A DNA stretch of 64,000 bases from Prorocentrum cordatum. Taxonomy: Eukaryota > Sar > Dinophyceae > Prorocentrales > Prorocentraceae. The stretch covers positions 96,023-160,022 of the forward strand of contig CAUYUJ010014269.1 of assembly GCA_963575745.1 (NCBI GenBank), written 5' to 3'. The notes beneath the pieces are model-generated. The model was given only the letters and a program-made list of their open reading frames with translations, was not told where the DNA came from and made no database searches. Position numbers and translations under genes: made by a program. Below, in pieces: positions 21,033 to 31,790 of this stretch (within the stretch, counting starts at the first letter, position 1; every line of letters begins with the position of its first letter).

Positions 21033-21039
21033 CCGTTAT

Positions 21040-21290
21040 GAAGGGCTCTCTCGAGGGTGCGAGGTTATTCGCGCTTCGCGTTTCGCGGTCTGGACGACGT
21101 CAGAGCGAGGCGCGAATTTATTCGCGCTTCGCGGTTTGAGCCTACGACGGTTTCAAGAGCGAAGATAGACGCGCCTCGCATCCTTGGGGCTAGGCCACTG
21201 AGGGATTGCTTCGTTGGCTTCGCGGTCTGGGCGACGTCAGCGCGAGGTGCGAAGTTGTTCGCGCTTCGCGCAGAGCCCGTAGAGTTTGGA
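21040..21290. repeat. TTCGCGCTTCGCG short dispersed repeats
   Basis: Several copies of TTCGCGCTTCGCG separated by GCGGTCTGGRCGACGTCAG(A/C)GCGAGG phrases, at intervals of about 50-100 bp. It leads directly into the 33-bp array. Confidence 0.6.
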
Positions 21291-22700
21291 TAAGTTTTTC
21301 GTGGGGGGCCAGGGAGTTAGGATAAGGTTTTCGGAAGGGGACCCAGGGGTTAGGATAAGGTTTTCGAGCGGAGCCCACGGAGTTCGGAGTAGGTTTTCGC
21401 GCGGAACCCCTGGAGTTGGGATAAGGTTTGCGGAAGGGGCAAGTGAGTTAGGATAAGGTTTTCGTAGGGGGGCCAGGGCTTAGGGCAAGGTTGTCGTATG
21501 GAGCCCAAGGAACTCGAATCCGGTTTTCGCTCGGAAACCATGGAGTGTGGATACGGTTCTTGTAGTGGGGCCGATGAGTTAGGATAAGATTTTCGCAGCG
21601 GGTCTTGGGCGTTAGGGTAAGGTTTTCGCGCAGAGCCCTGGGAATTCAGACTAAGTTTTCGCGCAGAGCCCTGGGAATTCAGACTAAGTTTTCGCGCGGA
21701 GCCCAAGGAGTTTGGATAAGGTTTTCGAAGCGAGCCTTGGGCGTGAGGATAAGGCTTTCGCGCAGGGCCCAAAGAATTCAGAGTAGGTTTTCGCGCGGAG
21801 CCCCTGGGGCTTGGGCGTAGAATTTGCATGGGGGGCAATGAGTTAGGATAAGGTATCCGTATCGGGCCCAGGGCGTCAGCATAAGGTTTTCGCGTTGGGC
21901 CAAAGGAATTCTGAGTAGGCTTTCGCGTCAACCCCCTAGTGCTTGGATAAGGTTTTCGTAGACAGGCCAGTGAGTGAGGAGGCGTTTTTCTTACGGGAGC
22001 CCGGGGAATTAAGATATACTTTTCTCGTTCGGAATTCGGATTAGGGCTTCGCGCGGAGCCCGCGGAGTGTGGATCTGGTTTCCGCAGGGGGGAAGATGAG
22101 TTAGGCGAAGGTTTTCGTAGGGGGCCCCGGTAGTTAGGATAAGGCTTTCGCGCGGAGCCTAAGGAATTTGGATAAGGATTTCGCGCGGAGCCCCTGGAGA
22201 TTGGATATGATTTTCGTAGGGCGCCAGTGAGTTGGGATCAGATTTTCGCGCGGAGCCCTAGAATTCGGATTCGTTTTTTTCGCGGACCCTTCGGAATTTG
22301 AGTATATTTTTCGTCGGGGGGCCAGTAAATTGGGATACGATTCTCGCATGGGGGTCCCGGGAATTAGACAGAGCCTGCAAGCGTTCATCCTGTGGCTAGT
22401 GGTGCGTGGCCACTCTCACGGACCAACACGACGCCAAATGCAACGAGCTCCGCCCGCACCCAGCAAGATCCAGCACGAACATTCGCGTGAGCTACTCGCG
22501 GATCAGGTTTTCGCGCGGAGCCCGAGGAGGTGTAGAGATGGTTTTCGCATGGGGGGCCAGTAAGTTAGGATAGGGTTTTCGGAGGGGGCGTAGGAGTTTG
22601 GATAAGAATATTTCGTGGAGCCCTGGGAATTCGGACTAGGTCTTTGCGCGAACCCAGGGAGTTTGGATATGGTTTTCACAGGGGGGGGCCAGTGAGCTAG
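21291..22700 (+). repeat. 33-bp minisatellite, about 40 degenerate copies
   Basis: Anchor GATAAGGTTTTCG (and GAGTAGG variants) lies at 21321, 21354, 21387, 21420, 21452 and 21484, spacing 32-33 bp, and continues to about 22370 and again 22500-22700. A unique 120-bp interval (about 22370-22500) interrupts it. Units alternate between GCGCGGAGCCC-type and AGGGGGGCCAGTGAG-type halves, suggesting a 66-bp higher-order unit in places. Confidence 0.85.
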
Positions 22701-22707
22701 GATAAGT

Positions 22708-23270
22708 CTGCGATCTGCGAAACTGTCGCCACTTTCGAGGGCTGCTTGGGGGGCCAGCATAGCAATCTGCGGAACTGTCATCACTTTCGAACGCTGTTGG
22801 CGGGTCCTGCGGAGTGAGGCACCGCGCGGATCTGAGCAAGACCTCGCCGTGCCTGGGGGGCTGCGATCTGCGAAACCGTCGCCACTTTCGAGGGCTGCTG
22901 GTGAGTCCAGCGGAGTGAGGCACCGCGCAGATCTGAACGGGACCTTGCCGTCCCTGAGGGGCTGCGATCTGCGAAGTTGTCGCCACTTTCGAGGGCTGCT
23001 GGTGGGTCCTGCGGAGTGAGGCACCGCGCAGATCTGAGCGGGACCTCGCCCTGCCTGGGGGGCTGCGATTTGCGAAGCTGTCGCCACTTTCGAGGGCTGT
23101 TGGTGGGTCCAGCGGGGTGAGGCACCGCGCAGATCTGAGCGGGGCCTCGCCGTCCTTGGAGGGCTGCGATTTGCGAAGCTGTCGCCATTTTCGAAGGCTG
23201 GTGACCGGTTCAACGGAGCGAGGCACCAGGCAGATCTGAGCGAGACATCGCAATCCTTGGAGGGTTGCGA
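22708..23270 (+). repeat. 101-bp minisatellite related to the 102-bp array
   Basis: Unit starts at 22861, 22962, 23063 and 23164 are 101 bp apart, preceded by a partial and an incomplete unit from 22708. The first half (CTGCGATCTGCGAA, CACTTTCGAGGGCTGCTGG) is nearly identical to the 8131 array. The second half differs (GGAGTGAGGCACCGCGC, AGATCTGAGCG in place of GGCGGATTCAAA). Confidence 0.9.
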
Positions 23271-23769
23271 GCCTCACGAATGCCGCTCGCAGAAGTGTAC
23301 GCGCCCATGTCACGTCATCACTTCCGTATAACGTCTCCCAAGCTATTCATGCCCCGCATTGCGCAGGGGTTGGGTACGTCGCCAGAGTAATTATTAACGC
23401 TGATTGAATATTGTGGCCCTGGGGTATTGAAAAACTGATTAAAGGTGAGCATTACGTTGGCATCATGCGTTTGCGCTGCGTCATCGGGTTGGCGTTGTCC
23501 GCGACAGGTGATTGAGCCGTGGCACGCCGCAGAAATACAGTAGGAGCCATGCCACTTGCACAGATGGGACCTGAGGTGATGTGTTGAGTAACTTCGAGTA
23601 ACTTCGCCTTCTCCGCAACCTGCGTATTCCACAATTGTCTACGAATACCTCCGTGCCAAATGGCGCGCCGAGGACTCGCAGTCCTCGCTCCAGGTCTGGT
23701 CTGCCGTGCGCCCACGCCGTGGGAGACCACTGTGCGAGGCCTGGAAGACAAGGGCCGGGAACCTTGCTC
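23271..23769. other. Unique sequence, no gene seen
   Basis: Includes a pair of short TAACTTCGAG repeats at about 23590-23605. Minus-strand ORFs show no motif. Confidence 0.45.
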
Positions 23770-23771
23770 TA

Positions 23772-23972
23772 CAGTCGGGGCCCTGAAGAAGGAACCTTTT
23801 TCGTTGGGGAGGGGCTCGGTGTTCCTTAAGTGTTTCACATATTGCCTCAATATTTCCTTATGTTTTCGACAGGAAATCGAAGGCTAACTTATTGAAAAAA
23901 GGTTCCTTATTTAGGGTTCCTTATCGAAGCCTCGTTCCTTATCTAAGGTTCCTTAGGTCAACGCCCCGACTG
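23772..23972. mobile_element. MITE with CAGTCGGGGC inverted ends and TA target duplication
   Basis: A 201-bp element. The left end reads CAGTCGGGGCCCTGAAGAAG and the right end GGTCAACGCCCCGACTG; the outer 10 bases (CAGTCGGGGC / GCCCCGACTG) are perfect inverted repeats. Inner GGAACC/GGTTCC also pair. It is flanked by TA at 23770-23771 and 23973-23974. CAGT-type ends plus a TA duplication are typical of Tc1/mariner-type elements. No transposase, so non-autonomous. The reverse-complement copy is at 41410-41584. Confidence 0.75.
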
Positions 23973-23974
23973 TA

Positions 23975-24571
23975 CGCTGCCAAGTTACCGATGTTCATGT
24001 CGATGCGCCATACGTCCCGGAACGTAGTTCGCAAAGCGTCGTAGATGTGGGCGACGTTGGTAGGGCCACACACGTCTGTGATGAAGCGTCTCATCCATCC
24101 GCGATGGCATTGGAGGTATTAGGGCGCAAACTGGTTCAAGGAATATCCTCTTCCACCCTTCTCATTATTTTTTTTATTCCACAGGGTATCTGCAAGTACA
24201 CATCGCCACGATAATCCAAGACAATCCAAGCCTGAGAACCGCCTTAAGCGAGATTGCCGGCAGCTATGCAACCCAATAGAAAAAGGACAAGGAGGAAAAG
24301 GAGGAGGAAACAAAAAAAAGGACGAGGAAGAGGAAGAGGAGGAGGAAGAAAGGAGGAGGAGGTGGAGGAAGACGAGGAAGAAGAGGAGGAGGAAGGGGGC
24401 TTCACACCTTCACACAACTTCTAAATCGACCAACGCAGGCGCCGCTTCCAACGACATTTGTTGCACGGTCGGCGTAGCCGTGTAAAACGGCATGCGCTAT
24501 TCTTGCATATGCAATACATAAGTTTCCCCACCAAATGAGCAATAAATTTACAAAGGCCCCTTTCCGCATCC
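23975..24571. other. No recognisable gene; purine-rich tract at 24288-24400
   Basis: Short ORFs only. About 24288-24400 is an almost pure A/G stretch of GGAGGAAG-type units. The sequence after it leads into the LINE ORF and may be its 5' part. Confidence 0.45.
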
Positions 24572-26152
24572 GTGCATGCATTCCGCGGGTATGCTCGTAA
24601 ACGAAGGTTACCACCGAAAAAAATCGTCCGCAATTACACCAATCTTAATAGCTTCCCCAATCCAGTCGATCTCCCACGCCCTTCGGATCACACTGAAATC
24701 CATTTTCCACCCGCGCCTACCCCCACGATGCTTGGTCCACCTCACGGCCCGCCCGTTCCCCTGATCCCTAGTCCCCCCAACTGTCCCTCACCATCAATTC
24801 AACACCCGAATGTCGCTCCGACCCATCTGACACCACCACTCCTTTCCACTTCGGGAGCTACCCCCCTCGGCAATCCTACTCCCATCAATGGTGACCGCAA
24901 CAACCATGAAGCCCCAAGAGTCTCCCGCGATCAAGCCCTGTCTGCTCTCCGTGAGTTGGGTATCGTGCCCGGCACGGCTACCCCTGAAGGCCCTCCCACA
25001 CCAAGGACTGATCCCCCTGGTCCGTTTGGTCCTTCAGCACTTCCTCCGGGTCTGGTTGGACCAATTCTTCCGCCTACGACCTCTGGCATTGGTATGCTGA
25101 CTTGCGACAGTGGTGCTATGAGCGATCTGGATGACGAAAATGCTGCCGACCCCGCCCCTCCCCAAGGATTCCCCCCTCACCCGCCCCATTCTGATCAACC
25201 ACTGATCCCACCTCAAGAGACACCGCATATCGACCCCGACGCCGACCCCAGACCACTGCCAGAAGAATGGTTTGCCCAGACGAATGGTGAGGACTTTCGG
25301 GTATTTGTGCCGACTCGCGACGCTCGACGGTCAGTGCTGTCCATTTTGAATATCTTGGACCGGATTCCTCTCGGCACCCCGAGGGACGAAGCACTACTAC
25401 TTATGCGGCGACATAAATGGTCTAGGCTACTCGTGCCGCTCTTGTGGGCAGCCGCGGGGGACAACGACGACGAACCATTACTACAATGGCTACTTCAAGT
25501 ACTCGAGCGATACGGGGGCACGTTTGAGGCTGTGGGGGAAAGAATCAATGCAGAATCTCTCCGGAGAGGCTTTCATGCATTCCGGGGGGCTTTCAGACAA
25601 CTTGGGATGCTGGATGCGCCTGGTCTTCGAAGATGGTTAATCGAACAAGGGTTCGGTAGTGACGATGTGCCGGAGGGGCATTACATCAACGAACACACCC
25701 AAAATTACATTATGAACAATGCGGCGAATAATGATGTTGACGTCATGTTGCTGGAAGCCAGCATGCTGGCATCCGCTGTGTGCTTGCACGATGCACCACA
25801 TCTTCGCCACTACCTTGCGCATGCGCTGCATCAACAGGTTTCGTCCAGATCGCCGGTCCGCCAACCACCACAACCGCCGTCGGGGACCCAACCAGGACAT
25901 CAAACTCGAACTCCATACAGCGTCCCACGGCCCAATGGCTCGAGGCATATTGCGGGAGTGCCGGATGGGTGGGTACATCTACGGACGATCAACATGCGCG
26001 AATACATGGAACAACACATACCGACATGTAAACAGATCCCTGCATGCATCCCGGGACCTTGGTTGCGCATTTTGACGCAGGTACTACACGAAGTGGAGAT
26101 ATCTACAGTGCTTTGGGACATCAACCCTCAGCGAGTGGAGAAATGCCAGTAA
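24572..26152 (+). pseudogene. LINE N-terminal region (526-codon ORF)
   Basis: The longest intact piece of the LINE. Residues 1-115 are Pro-rich with a basic start (RKRRLPPKK). About residues 116-127 read SRDQALSALREL, shared with modules 1 and 2. Residues 150-230 are Pro/Asp-rich linker. Residues 235-430 are a folded-looking, Leu-rich helical region (SVLSILNILDRI, LLQWLLQVLERYGG). After a second Pro/Gln/Thr linker comes HIAGVPDGWVHLRTINMREYM, with a conserved-looking GWVHLR phrase. Roles of these parts are unknown to me; LINE N-terminal regions commonly bind RNA or recruit partners. The stop at 26152 is inside what should be continuous protein, since homology-like text resumes at about 26195 in the same frame. 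Confidence 0.6.
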
Positions 26153-26194
26153 GCATGGAAACTACTAATACTCTTACCCCGCCTCTTACTCCAT

Positions 26195-26860
26195 CACACT
26201 GCCCGCGGGGGGGGAGCAGGCGAGCGGGAGCTAAAACAGCGAGTGGCTTGGTTCGACAACGGGGAGTGAAAAAAATTATACGAGTCTGCTTGCAAGAACA
26301 CCAAGGCTGGCAAGAACACAAAGGCATCGGGTCGACAGAAGACTTCTGAGAAGACAAAGGTTGATCGAGCTATGGATTTGGTGAAAATGGGTGAACTCAG
26401 CCATGCAGCCCGCCTCCTGAGCTCCCCAGGGCTCGCTCCAGGGACCCAAGAGACCCTCGACGAACTTTGTGACGCCAAGCTCCGCCCGCCTCGTCCCTCC
26501 GAACCGTTCCCTCCAGAGTTTACACAATTCCGACCCCGTACCGACATACGATTGGACAGACAAGTCTTCGCGGATGTGCTGCGCCGATGTCGACGGGGAC
26601 AGAGTGCGGGACTGTGGGGTGGGAGGTACGAGTATTTCAAAATCTGCATGGAAGACACTGCTGCTTTTGATGCTGTGTGCGACGTGGCGGAACGACTTGC
26701 CCAAGCTCGTATCCTTGATGACATTCGCGACCTTCTCCATGTCTCAACTCTGACCGCTCTCAAAAAGCCCAACAACAAAATACGGGGCATTGCCGCTGGA
26801 GATACATTCCGCAGACTGGTGGCAAAGACACTTGCCAGACAACACCAACAAGAATTCTAG
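26195..26860 (+). pseudogene. LINE reverse transcriptase, N-terminal part
   Basis: Text resumes near 26195, shifts frame in an A7 run (26279-26285) and is then open to the stop at 26858-26860. It includes a basic Lys-rich linker, an SHAARLLSSPGLAPG helix, RRCRRGQSAGLWGGRYEYFK and TALKKPNNKIRGIAAGD-FRRLVAKTLARQ, which correspond to the fingers of the reverse transcriptase (the basic KP-x-NKIRGI strand). The frame ends at QQEF; the matching continuation, FRDVVRP, is found at 27663, beyond the inserted element. RT would copy element RNA at the nicked target site. Confidence 0.75.
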
Positions 26861-26871
26861 ACGCTTCGCTT

Positions 26872-27664
26872 ATCCCCACCAGCCCATCCCGAAACGATGT
26901 CCAGGCGAGTTGAGGTGATCAGGGAAGTGCGGCAGCAAAGAGGAGGACGGCCGAACCGTACAAAGGAGTGAGGAGGAGAAGAAGGAGGTGGATGGATGGA
27001 TGGATGAGGGAGTGGGAAGACGGAGGATTAATAGGATGAGGAGGAGGCGGAGGAGGAGGAGGAGGAGGAGGAAGAGAAGGAGTAGGAGCAGGAAGGATGA
27101 ACAGGAGGAGGAGGAAGAGGAGGAGGGCAAGCACAAGGGCCAGAGGTCTCTTGGATGCCTCTAGGAGCCTCTTGGAGTATCTCTTGGGCGATTCTTGGGG
27201 GCCTCTTGGGACGTCTTGGGGGTCGTTTGGCGATCCCGGGGGGCTCTTCGGGGTTTTGGGTGCCTCGGGAGGGGAGGCCTCTTGGGGCCTTTGAGGGTCT
27301 TCTTGGGGGCCTTCCGGGGGCCTCTTGGGGGCCTCTTGGGGACATCTTGGGGCCATCTTGGGACCTCTTGGGGCCTCCTGGGCGTTTCTTTGAGGCATCT
27401 TGGAGGAGTTCTATCAAAGAAGAGCTGAGCTTTAATTAGCGGTGCCCCCCCCAGGAGGCCAAAATGGGGCCAAAACCATGCTAAAATCAATGATTTTGGC
27501 TTCCTCGCCGATGTTGTTTTGGACGCTCTGACCGCTACCCGCCCCTCCTGTCCAGGTCAGTGGGGAGGGGGTAGGGGGAGAGGTAAACCCCTCCCCGAAG
27601 GGGAAGAGGGAGGGGTGGAAGAGGAAACGCCCTAAACCACCGACGCCCAAAGGGCTGGTGGGAT
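26872..27664. mobile_element. Inserted composite element splitting the LINE RT
   Basis: Ends are inverted relative to each other: ATCCCCACCAGCCC (26872-26885) and GGGCTGGTGGGAT (27652-27664), equal apart from one C. From left to right it holds a purine-rich GGAGGA tract (26990-27125), CCTCTTGGGGGCC-type arrays (27140-27400), a spacer with CAATGATTTTGGCTTCCTCG and a CCCCTCCCCGAAGGGGAAG palindrome (27575-27605). LINE protein text is continuous across it (QQEF before, FRDVVRP after), so it arrived after the LINE. A possible target duplication, TTCTAGACG on the left and TTCGTGACG on the right, is imperfect. No ORF of note. The 13-base end also occurs at 40858-40870. Confidence 0.6.
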
Positions 27665-28547
27665 TTCGTGACGTGGTCCGGCCTTTAATTTTGGACTCAG
27701 CGACAGGAGTGGAACTGACTCTGCAATACACTTTCCGCAATACCTTACAGACGCGAACCCCGCAAAGGTAATTGTGAGTATTGATGGAGTTGGTGTTTTC
27801 GATCACGTATGCAGAACACGGATATTCGAGAGCCTCTTTGCGAATCCCACCCTACATGGCATAATACCGTTTGCGCGGACGTGGTATGGGATTACGTCAA
27901 AATTCCGATGGGTGGATGCACAAGGAAAACCACACATAATCGTGCAAGGAGATGGCGGGGAGCAAGGAGATGCGCTCATGCCGGCCTTATTCAGCCTAGG
28001 TATCAATGTTGCATTCCGCCAGATCCGAAACGGCCTACCGCCGGGCGCAGAAATCATTGCATACCTCGATGACGTCTACGTCGTGTGTGACCCAGATGAA
28101 GTACGTTACGTGCTCGACTTGGCACAACGTAAATTGACCACCTCGTGCTCCATCGACGTGAATCTTGGGAAACTGGCGATCTGGGGTCCTACTCCTGCGC
28201 CATGCCTTGCGGAACTCTTTACCACTGCGGCTGACGCATGGAAATGCGATAAACCAGATAATGAACGAGGCCTCAAGATTCTTGGGACACCGTTTGGAAC
28301 AGAGGCTTTCGTGGAAGCATGTGGGGCACGTTTGGCTTGTGAGAGGGAGAAGCTACTACACTATATCCCACAAGTCCCCTCCCTACAAGCAACGTGGTTT
28401 TTGCTCTGTTCCTGTGCTGTACCACGAGTGAACCACTTGTTCAGGACACTGCCGCCGCATCATGCGCGAATTGCAACAGCATCGCACGACGTCAGCATCT
28501 TAAATGCGTTTTGCAATCTATTCGGCATCACGGCTCCCGCAACATGA
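27663..28547 (+). pseudogene. LINE reverse transcriptase, palm with YLDD
   Basis: Starts FRDVVRP, shifts frame once at a T run (about 27683), then reads FNFGLSDRSGTDSAIHF and IDGVGVFDHV (palm motif A-like, Asp at about 27783-27785), GDGGEQGDALMPALFSLG (motif B, about 27950-28000), AYLDDVYVV (motif C with the two catalytic Asp at 28068-28073), and KILGTPFG (motif D/E region) before a stop at 28547. The catalytic residues look intact, so inactivity is due to the frameshifts and the insertion upstream. Confidence 0.8.
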
Positions 28548-29285
28548 TGTTTCGATGTGCACTGGGTTACGTACGACAACGTGGTTTTTCAAGCGGTCCT
28601 CCCACTACGGCTTGGCGGGTAGGGGTTGCGGGATTCGACAAGGACTGCTCCGGTTGCGTTGGGCTGGGGTTGCGGGATTCGACAAGGACTGCTCCGGTTG
28701 CGTTCTGGGCAAATTGGGCGGATTCCCTCCCTGAATTGTCACGGCGATTCCATGCCTAGGGCAGAATATGGTATTCCACCTTTCGACAACCCAAGCGACT
28801 CTTGCAAACGAGGTGCCCCGAGGGCCGGCGTGCCTCTTTCACGCAGAACTCGCTGGGAAAGCTTGTGAAGATGGAGGCTGGGCAAATCGACCTACATGGC
28901 ATGATATTGCAACCGGCCTCCGACCTCCTGAACCCCCGGACCCCATGGACACACCCCTAAGTCTAGGGGAATGGGCACATGGATGGCAATTCCATGCGTC
29001 CGACGCTTTAAAAAAATCAACGCAAGAACGCTTCCGACGCACATTGCCCGCAGACCATTTCAGAGCGAATGCAATATCGCGTGGAAAATCACGGCTGCAA
29101 TCGTGTATGGGTCCATATGCCAGAGTATGGTTGACAGTCTGCCCTACGACCCCATTACGATATACCACGACGACAAATGGAGGTGCGCGGTGCGGCGACG
29201 ACTGGGACTTGCGATGGACCCGTCCCGCACGGGTTTTCCCGACTTGCCGATAACGAGCGCGCCCGCCTCCATGCACGGTACATAA
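28548..29285 (+). pseudogene. LINE RT thumb and C-terminal part, frameshifted
   Basis: Fragments in alternating frames: GLGLRDSTRTAPVAFWANWADSLP (in the ORF ending 28759), then WAHGWQFHASDALKK in the ORF 28768-29253, and RCAVRRRLGLAM in the last frame to 29285. A 39-bp stretch is tandemly duplicated (28622-28660 and 28666-28704, offset 44 bp), repeating the GLRDSTRTAPV coding segment out of frame. The Cys/His-rich C-terminal domain expected next is not visible; unrelated AT-richer DNA follows. Confidence 0.7.
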
Positions 29286-30299
29286 GTACTTACGGAGGGC
29301 GGGGGTAGCGTGCCGAATCGTAATGCTGAGCGTTTGGCCCTGCGTTCTAGGCGGACAAGGCGGTTTCATTCCGGATAGGGCAATTTCATTCCGGCAGCTT
29401 TGCATTGTCCTCCGTTGTCGGCGTGCTGATGCGTGGGTTTGGCAATTAAAAAAACAAAAAAATCAAATCGACTTAATGTGATGATATGTGGTGTTGTGTT
29501 TGCGTTCTATTTGTGAATTAATACCCGGCCACCTCGATTGTTTGTTCGGAAACGCGGTCTACCATTACACGAATTCAGGAACACTGCGCACACATCAAAA
29601 AATAATAATATCCCGTGTGTCATCACAAAAATAATCGTAAAAATGACAAGCCGTCCGAAATCAGTATTTTCGTCACGATATGGTATATGTCCCCCCCCCC
29701 CCGTAAATTATAAATTATATGGCGCGTCTTTGCTCGCATGACGCGCATGGAGGCAAATTGTTCTCTTGTCCGTCAATCGTGGAAGCCCGCGCTCGCCGAG
29801 CCTATGGCAAATTACCGGTGGCTTGGATATCGTCGAATGCACACCTAAACGTTTCGGTAATCCTATATCATTGAAAGCATTGTCGGACGGACCGTGAGCC
29901 ATACGCTTGAAAACTGCTGGAGTTATTCAGCATACCGCTCCGTCCAATATTATTTAAAATGCAGCGTTGGCCCCTGCTTGGCGCAAGCCATGTGGCTTAT
30001 TGAGACGACGTGCGCATTGCGTGCATTCTAGCGGCGACTTAGCAGATGTTCGGTACATGTTGCACAATGTGTAAATTACATTAACACGCGTACAAAAAGA
30101 TGTGAAATAACGCTGATTCACGAAATGCGATGCATCACCACTAAACCGCCAAACCTTCATACGTAAATTCCCGAGCATTAATTCATACCGTATGGGTGGG
30201 TCGTCGACAATGTTTGGTAGCAACAGAACATTGTGTGATAACACTTATTAGATTGAACGGCGTACTTGGAAAGAGATTGGTGCGAGCATACGTCCGCTG
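29286..30299. other. AT-richer DNA, no gene seen
   Basis: Low GC relative to the rest, short ORFs only. Contains a C10 run at about 29690. No tandem structure was noticed. Confidence 0.5.
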
Positions 30300-30690
30300 G
30301 AGCTGGAGCTTTAAATGGATCTCTCTATGGGGCCAAACCGCGTCAGTGGTGTAGCAAACACGGTGAAGGAGGCGCGCGGGATCCACCTGAAATGACCCTC
30401 CGCATGCGGCCGCAAACCGTGCGTGGGACGTACCGAATATGATTGGAGGGAGCGCATGAGGACGTCACCGCTGACGCATGGGAAAAAAGCCGTTGGAGTC
30501 ATAAATAGAATCCCCTATGGGACCACAAACCGCGTGGGAAGATTCCACAAACGTGCGGCGGGGATGCATGGAAGCATTGCCATTGGAACCTTCGGCGGAG
30601 CTCTCTATGGGGCCACGAACCGTGTGAAATGTATGCCGGAATGGGTGTGCGGCGGGAAGGGTGGGACCCTATCGAATTACAGCCTTGTCA
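30300..30690 (-). repeat. 90-bp minisatellite family, reverse orientation, degenerate
   Basis: Phrases TCTATGGGGCCA(A/C)(A/G)AACCG(C/T)GT, GCGGGGATGCATGG and GGAGCTCTCTATGGGGCCAC recur at about 90 bp. They are the reverse complement of the 17236-17810 unit, more diverged here (about 4 copies). Confidence 0.7.
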
Positions 30691-30703
30691 AGGGTGCGGT
30701 GGC

Positions 30704-30880
30704 AACTTTTTCAGAAAAAGTTCACAGCAGTTTCAGAAAAAAACCGGTTTCAGAAAAAGGGCGTGCCGTTTCAGAAAAAGGCTGAGCAGTTTCAGAAAAA
30801 GGGCGCGCTGTTTCCGAAAAAGCGTTGGAGGTTTCAGAAAAAATGCGCGCGGTTTTTAGAAAAATGCCTCACCCCTGATT
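30704..30880 (+). repeat. TTTCAGAAAAA short tandem repeat
   Basis: About nine units of roughly 16-21 bp, each with TTTCAGAAAAA followed by a variable GC-rich spacer. It abuts the 90-bp family array. The reverse complement unit forms 32525-32705. Confidence 0.9.
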
Positions 30881-31094
30881 TCTTGCCCGGGCCCCTGGGC
30901 GTGGGCCCGACCTTGGACCGCGGGCCCTGGACTTTTGCACCCGGGCCCCCGCCGTTTTTTCTGAAATGGTCGTTGCCGCATGGCCATGCTTTGCTTCGGG
31001 AGGAGCGCAGAGGAGGCTGGAGGAGGCAGGAGGACAACAGGGGAGTGAAGCGAGATTGGGAGGGTTGGATTCGGGAGAGGCACGGAAGGAATTC
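30881..31094. other. GC-rich unique spacer
   Basis: Contains a GGGCCCGG-rich stretch at 30890-30955 with short imperfect inverted repeats, then unique sequence. No gene seen. Confidence 0.5.
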
Positions 31095-31380
31095 GCCTCC
31101 TCCGATTCCGGTTTTGGATTTTCGTCCGGCTCCGATTCCGATTCGGTTTTCCTCCGCTTCCGACTCCGATTCCGACTCCCGTTCCGGCCTCCTCTGGTTC
31201 CGACTTCGGTTTCGGCTCTAGATTTTCGTCCGGCTCCGACTCCGATTCCCGTTCGGTCTTCCTCCACTTCCGACTCCGATTCCGACTCCCGTTCCGGCCT
31301 CCTCCGGTTCCGACTCCGATTCCCGTTCGATCCTCCTCCACTGCCAACTCCGATTCCGACTCCGATTCCGACTCCTGATT
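31095..31380. repeat. TTCCGACTCCGA hexamer-type repeat
   Basis: Degenerate 6-base units (TCCGAT, TCCGAC, TCCCGT) with a longer internal unit marked by TTTTCGTCCGGCTCCGA (twice) and CTCCCGTTCCGGCCTCCTC (twice). Ser/Asp/Arg-rich ORFs are artefacts. Confidence 0.8.
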
Positions 31381-31399
31381 ATGTGCTCGAAGGCTACCA

Positions 31400-31625
31400 C
31401 GCCTTAGCGCCAATACTTCCTAGGGCTAGCACTCCCTAGCGCCAGTGTTTCCCGGCACCCCCTCGGACTAGCACTCCCTAGGACTAGCATTCCCTAGGGC
31501 CAGTATTCTGTAGAGCGAGTACTCCTTAGGACGAGAACTCCCTTGGACGAATACGCCCTGAGGTAATAATTTCTAGGTCTGGTAGTCCTGAAGCTAGCAC
31601 TCCCTGCGGCTAGTACTCCGTAAGA
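31400..31625. repeat. CCCTAGGGCTAGCACT-type repeat
   Basis: Degenerate units of about 15-20 bp built on (A/C)CTCCCTAG(G/C)(G/A)C(T/C)AG. Sequence only; no coding sense. Confidence 0.75.
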
Positions 31626-31659
31626 TTATGAATGGTATACCTAACACGAATACTACAGC

Positions 31660-31790
31660 ACCCTTACCACAATACCAGTGCCACAACACCACAACACCGC
31701 TACCACAATACCATAACACAGCTACCACAATACCACAGCCACAACTAACACCCAAGTGACCACATTAACACCCAACTGGCCACACTAACA
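31660..31790. repeat. ACCACAATACC-type repeat
   Basis: Short A/C-rich units (CCACAATACCA, ACAACACC, GCTACCACAATACC), followed by two CCAA(G/C)TG(A/G)CCACA phrases. Confidence 0.8.

Larger units (their letters stand above)
24572..29285 (+). mobile_element. Decayed LINE (non-LTR retrotransposon)
   Basis: A single plus-strand element: a long N-terminal ORF (24572-26152), a frameshifted stretch through the start of the reverse transcriptase (to 26860), an inserted element (about 26872-27664), the RT palm with YLDD (28062-28073), and a frameshifted thumb/C-terminal part (to 29285). Protein phrases such as TALKKPNNKIRGIAAGD, SGTDSAIHF, IDGVGVFDHV, GLGLRDSTRTAP and WAHGWQFHAS are of the RT family that I associate with dinoflagellate LINEs. 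The element carries at least four frame disruptions plus the insertion. No poly-A tail or target duplication was found, so the ends are approximate; the usual C-terminal domain after the Cys/His region is missing. Confidence 0.8.
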
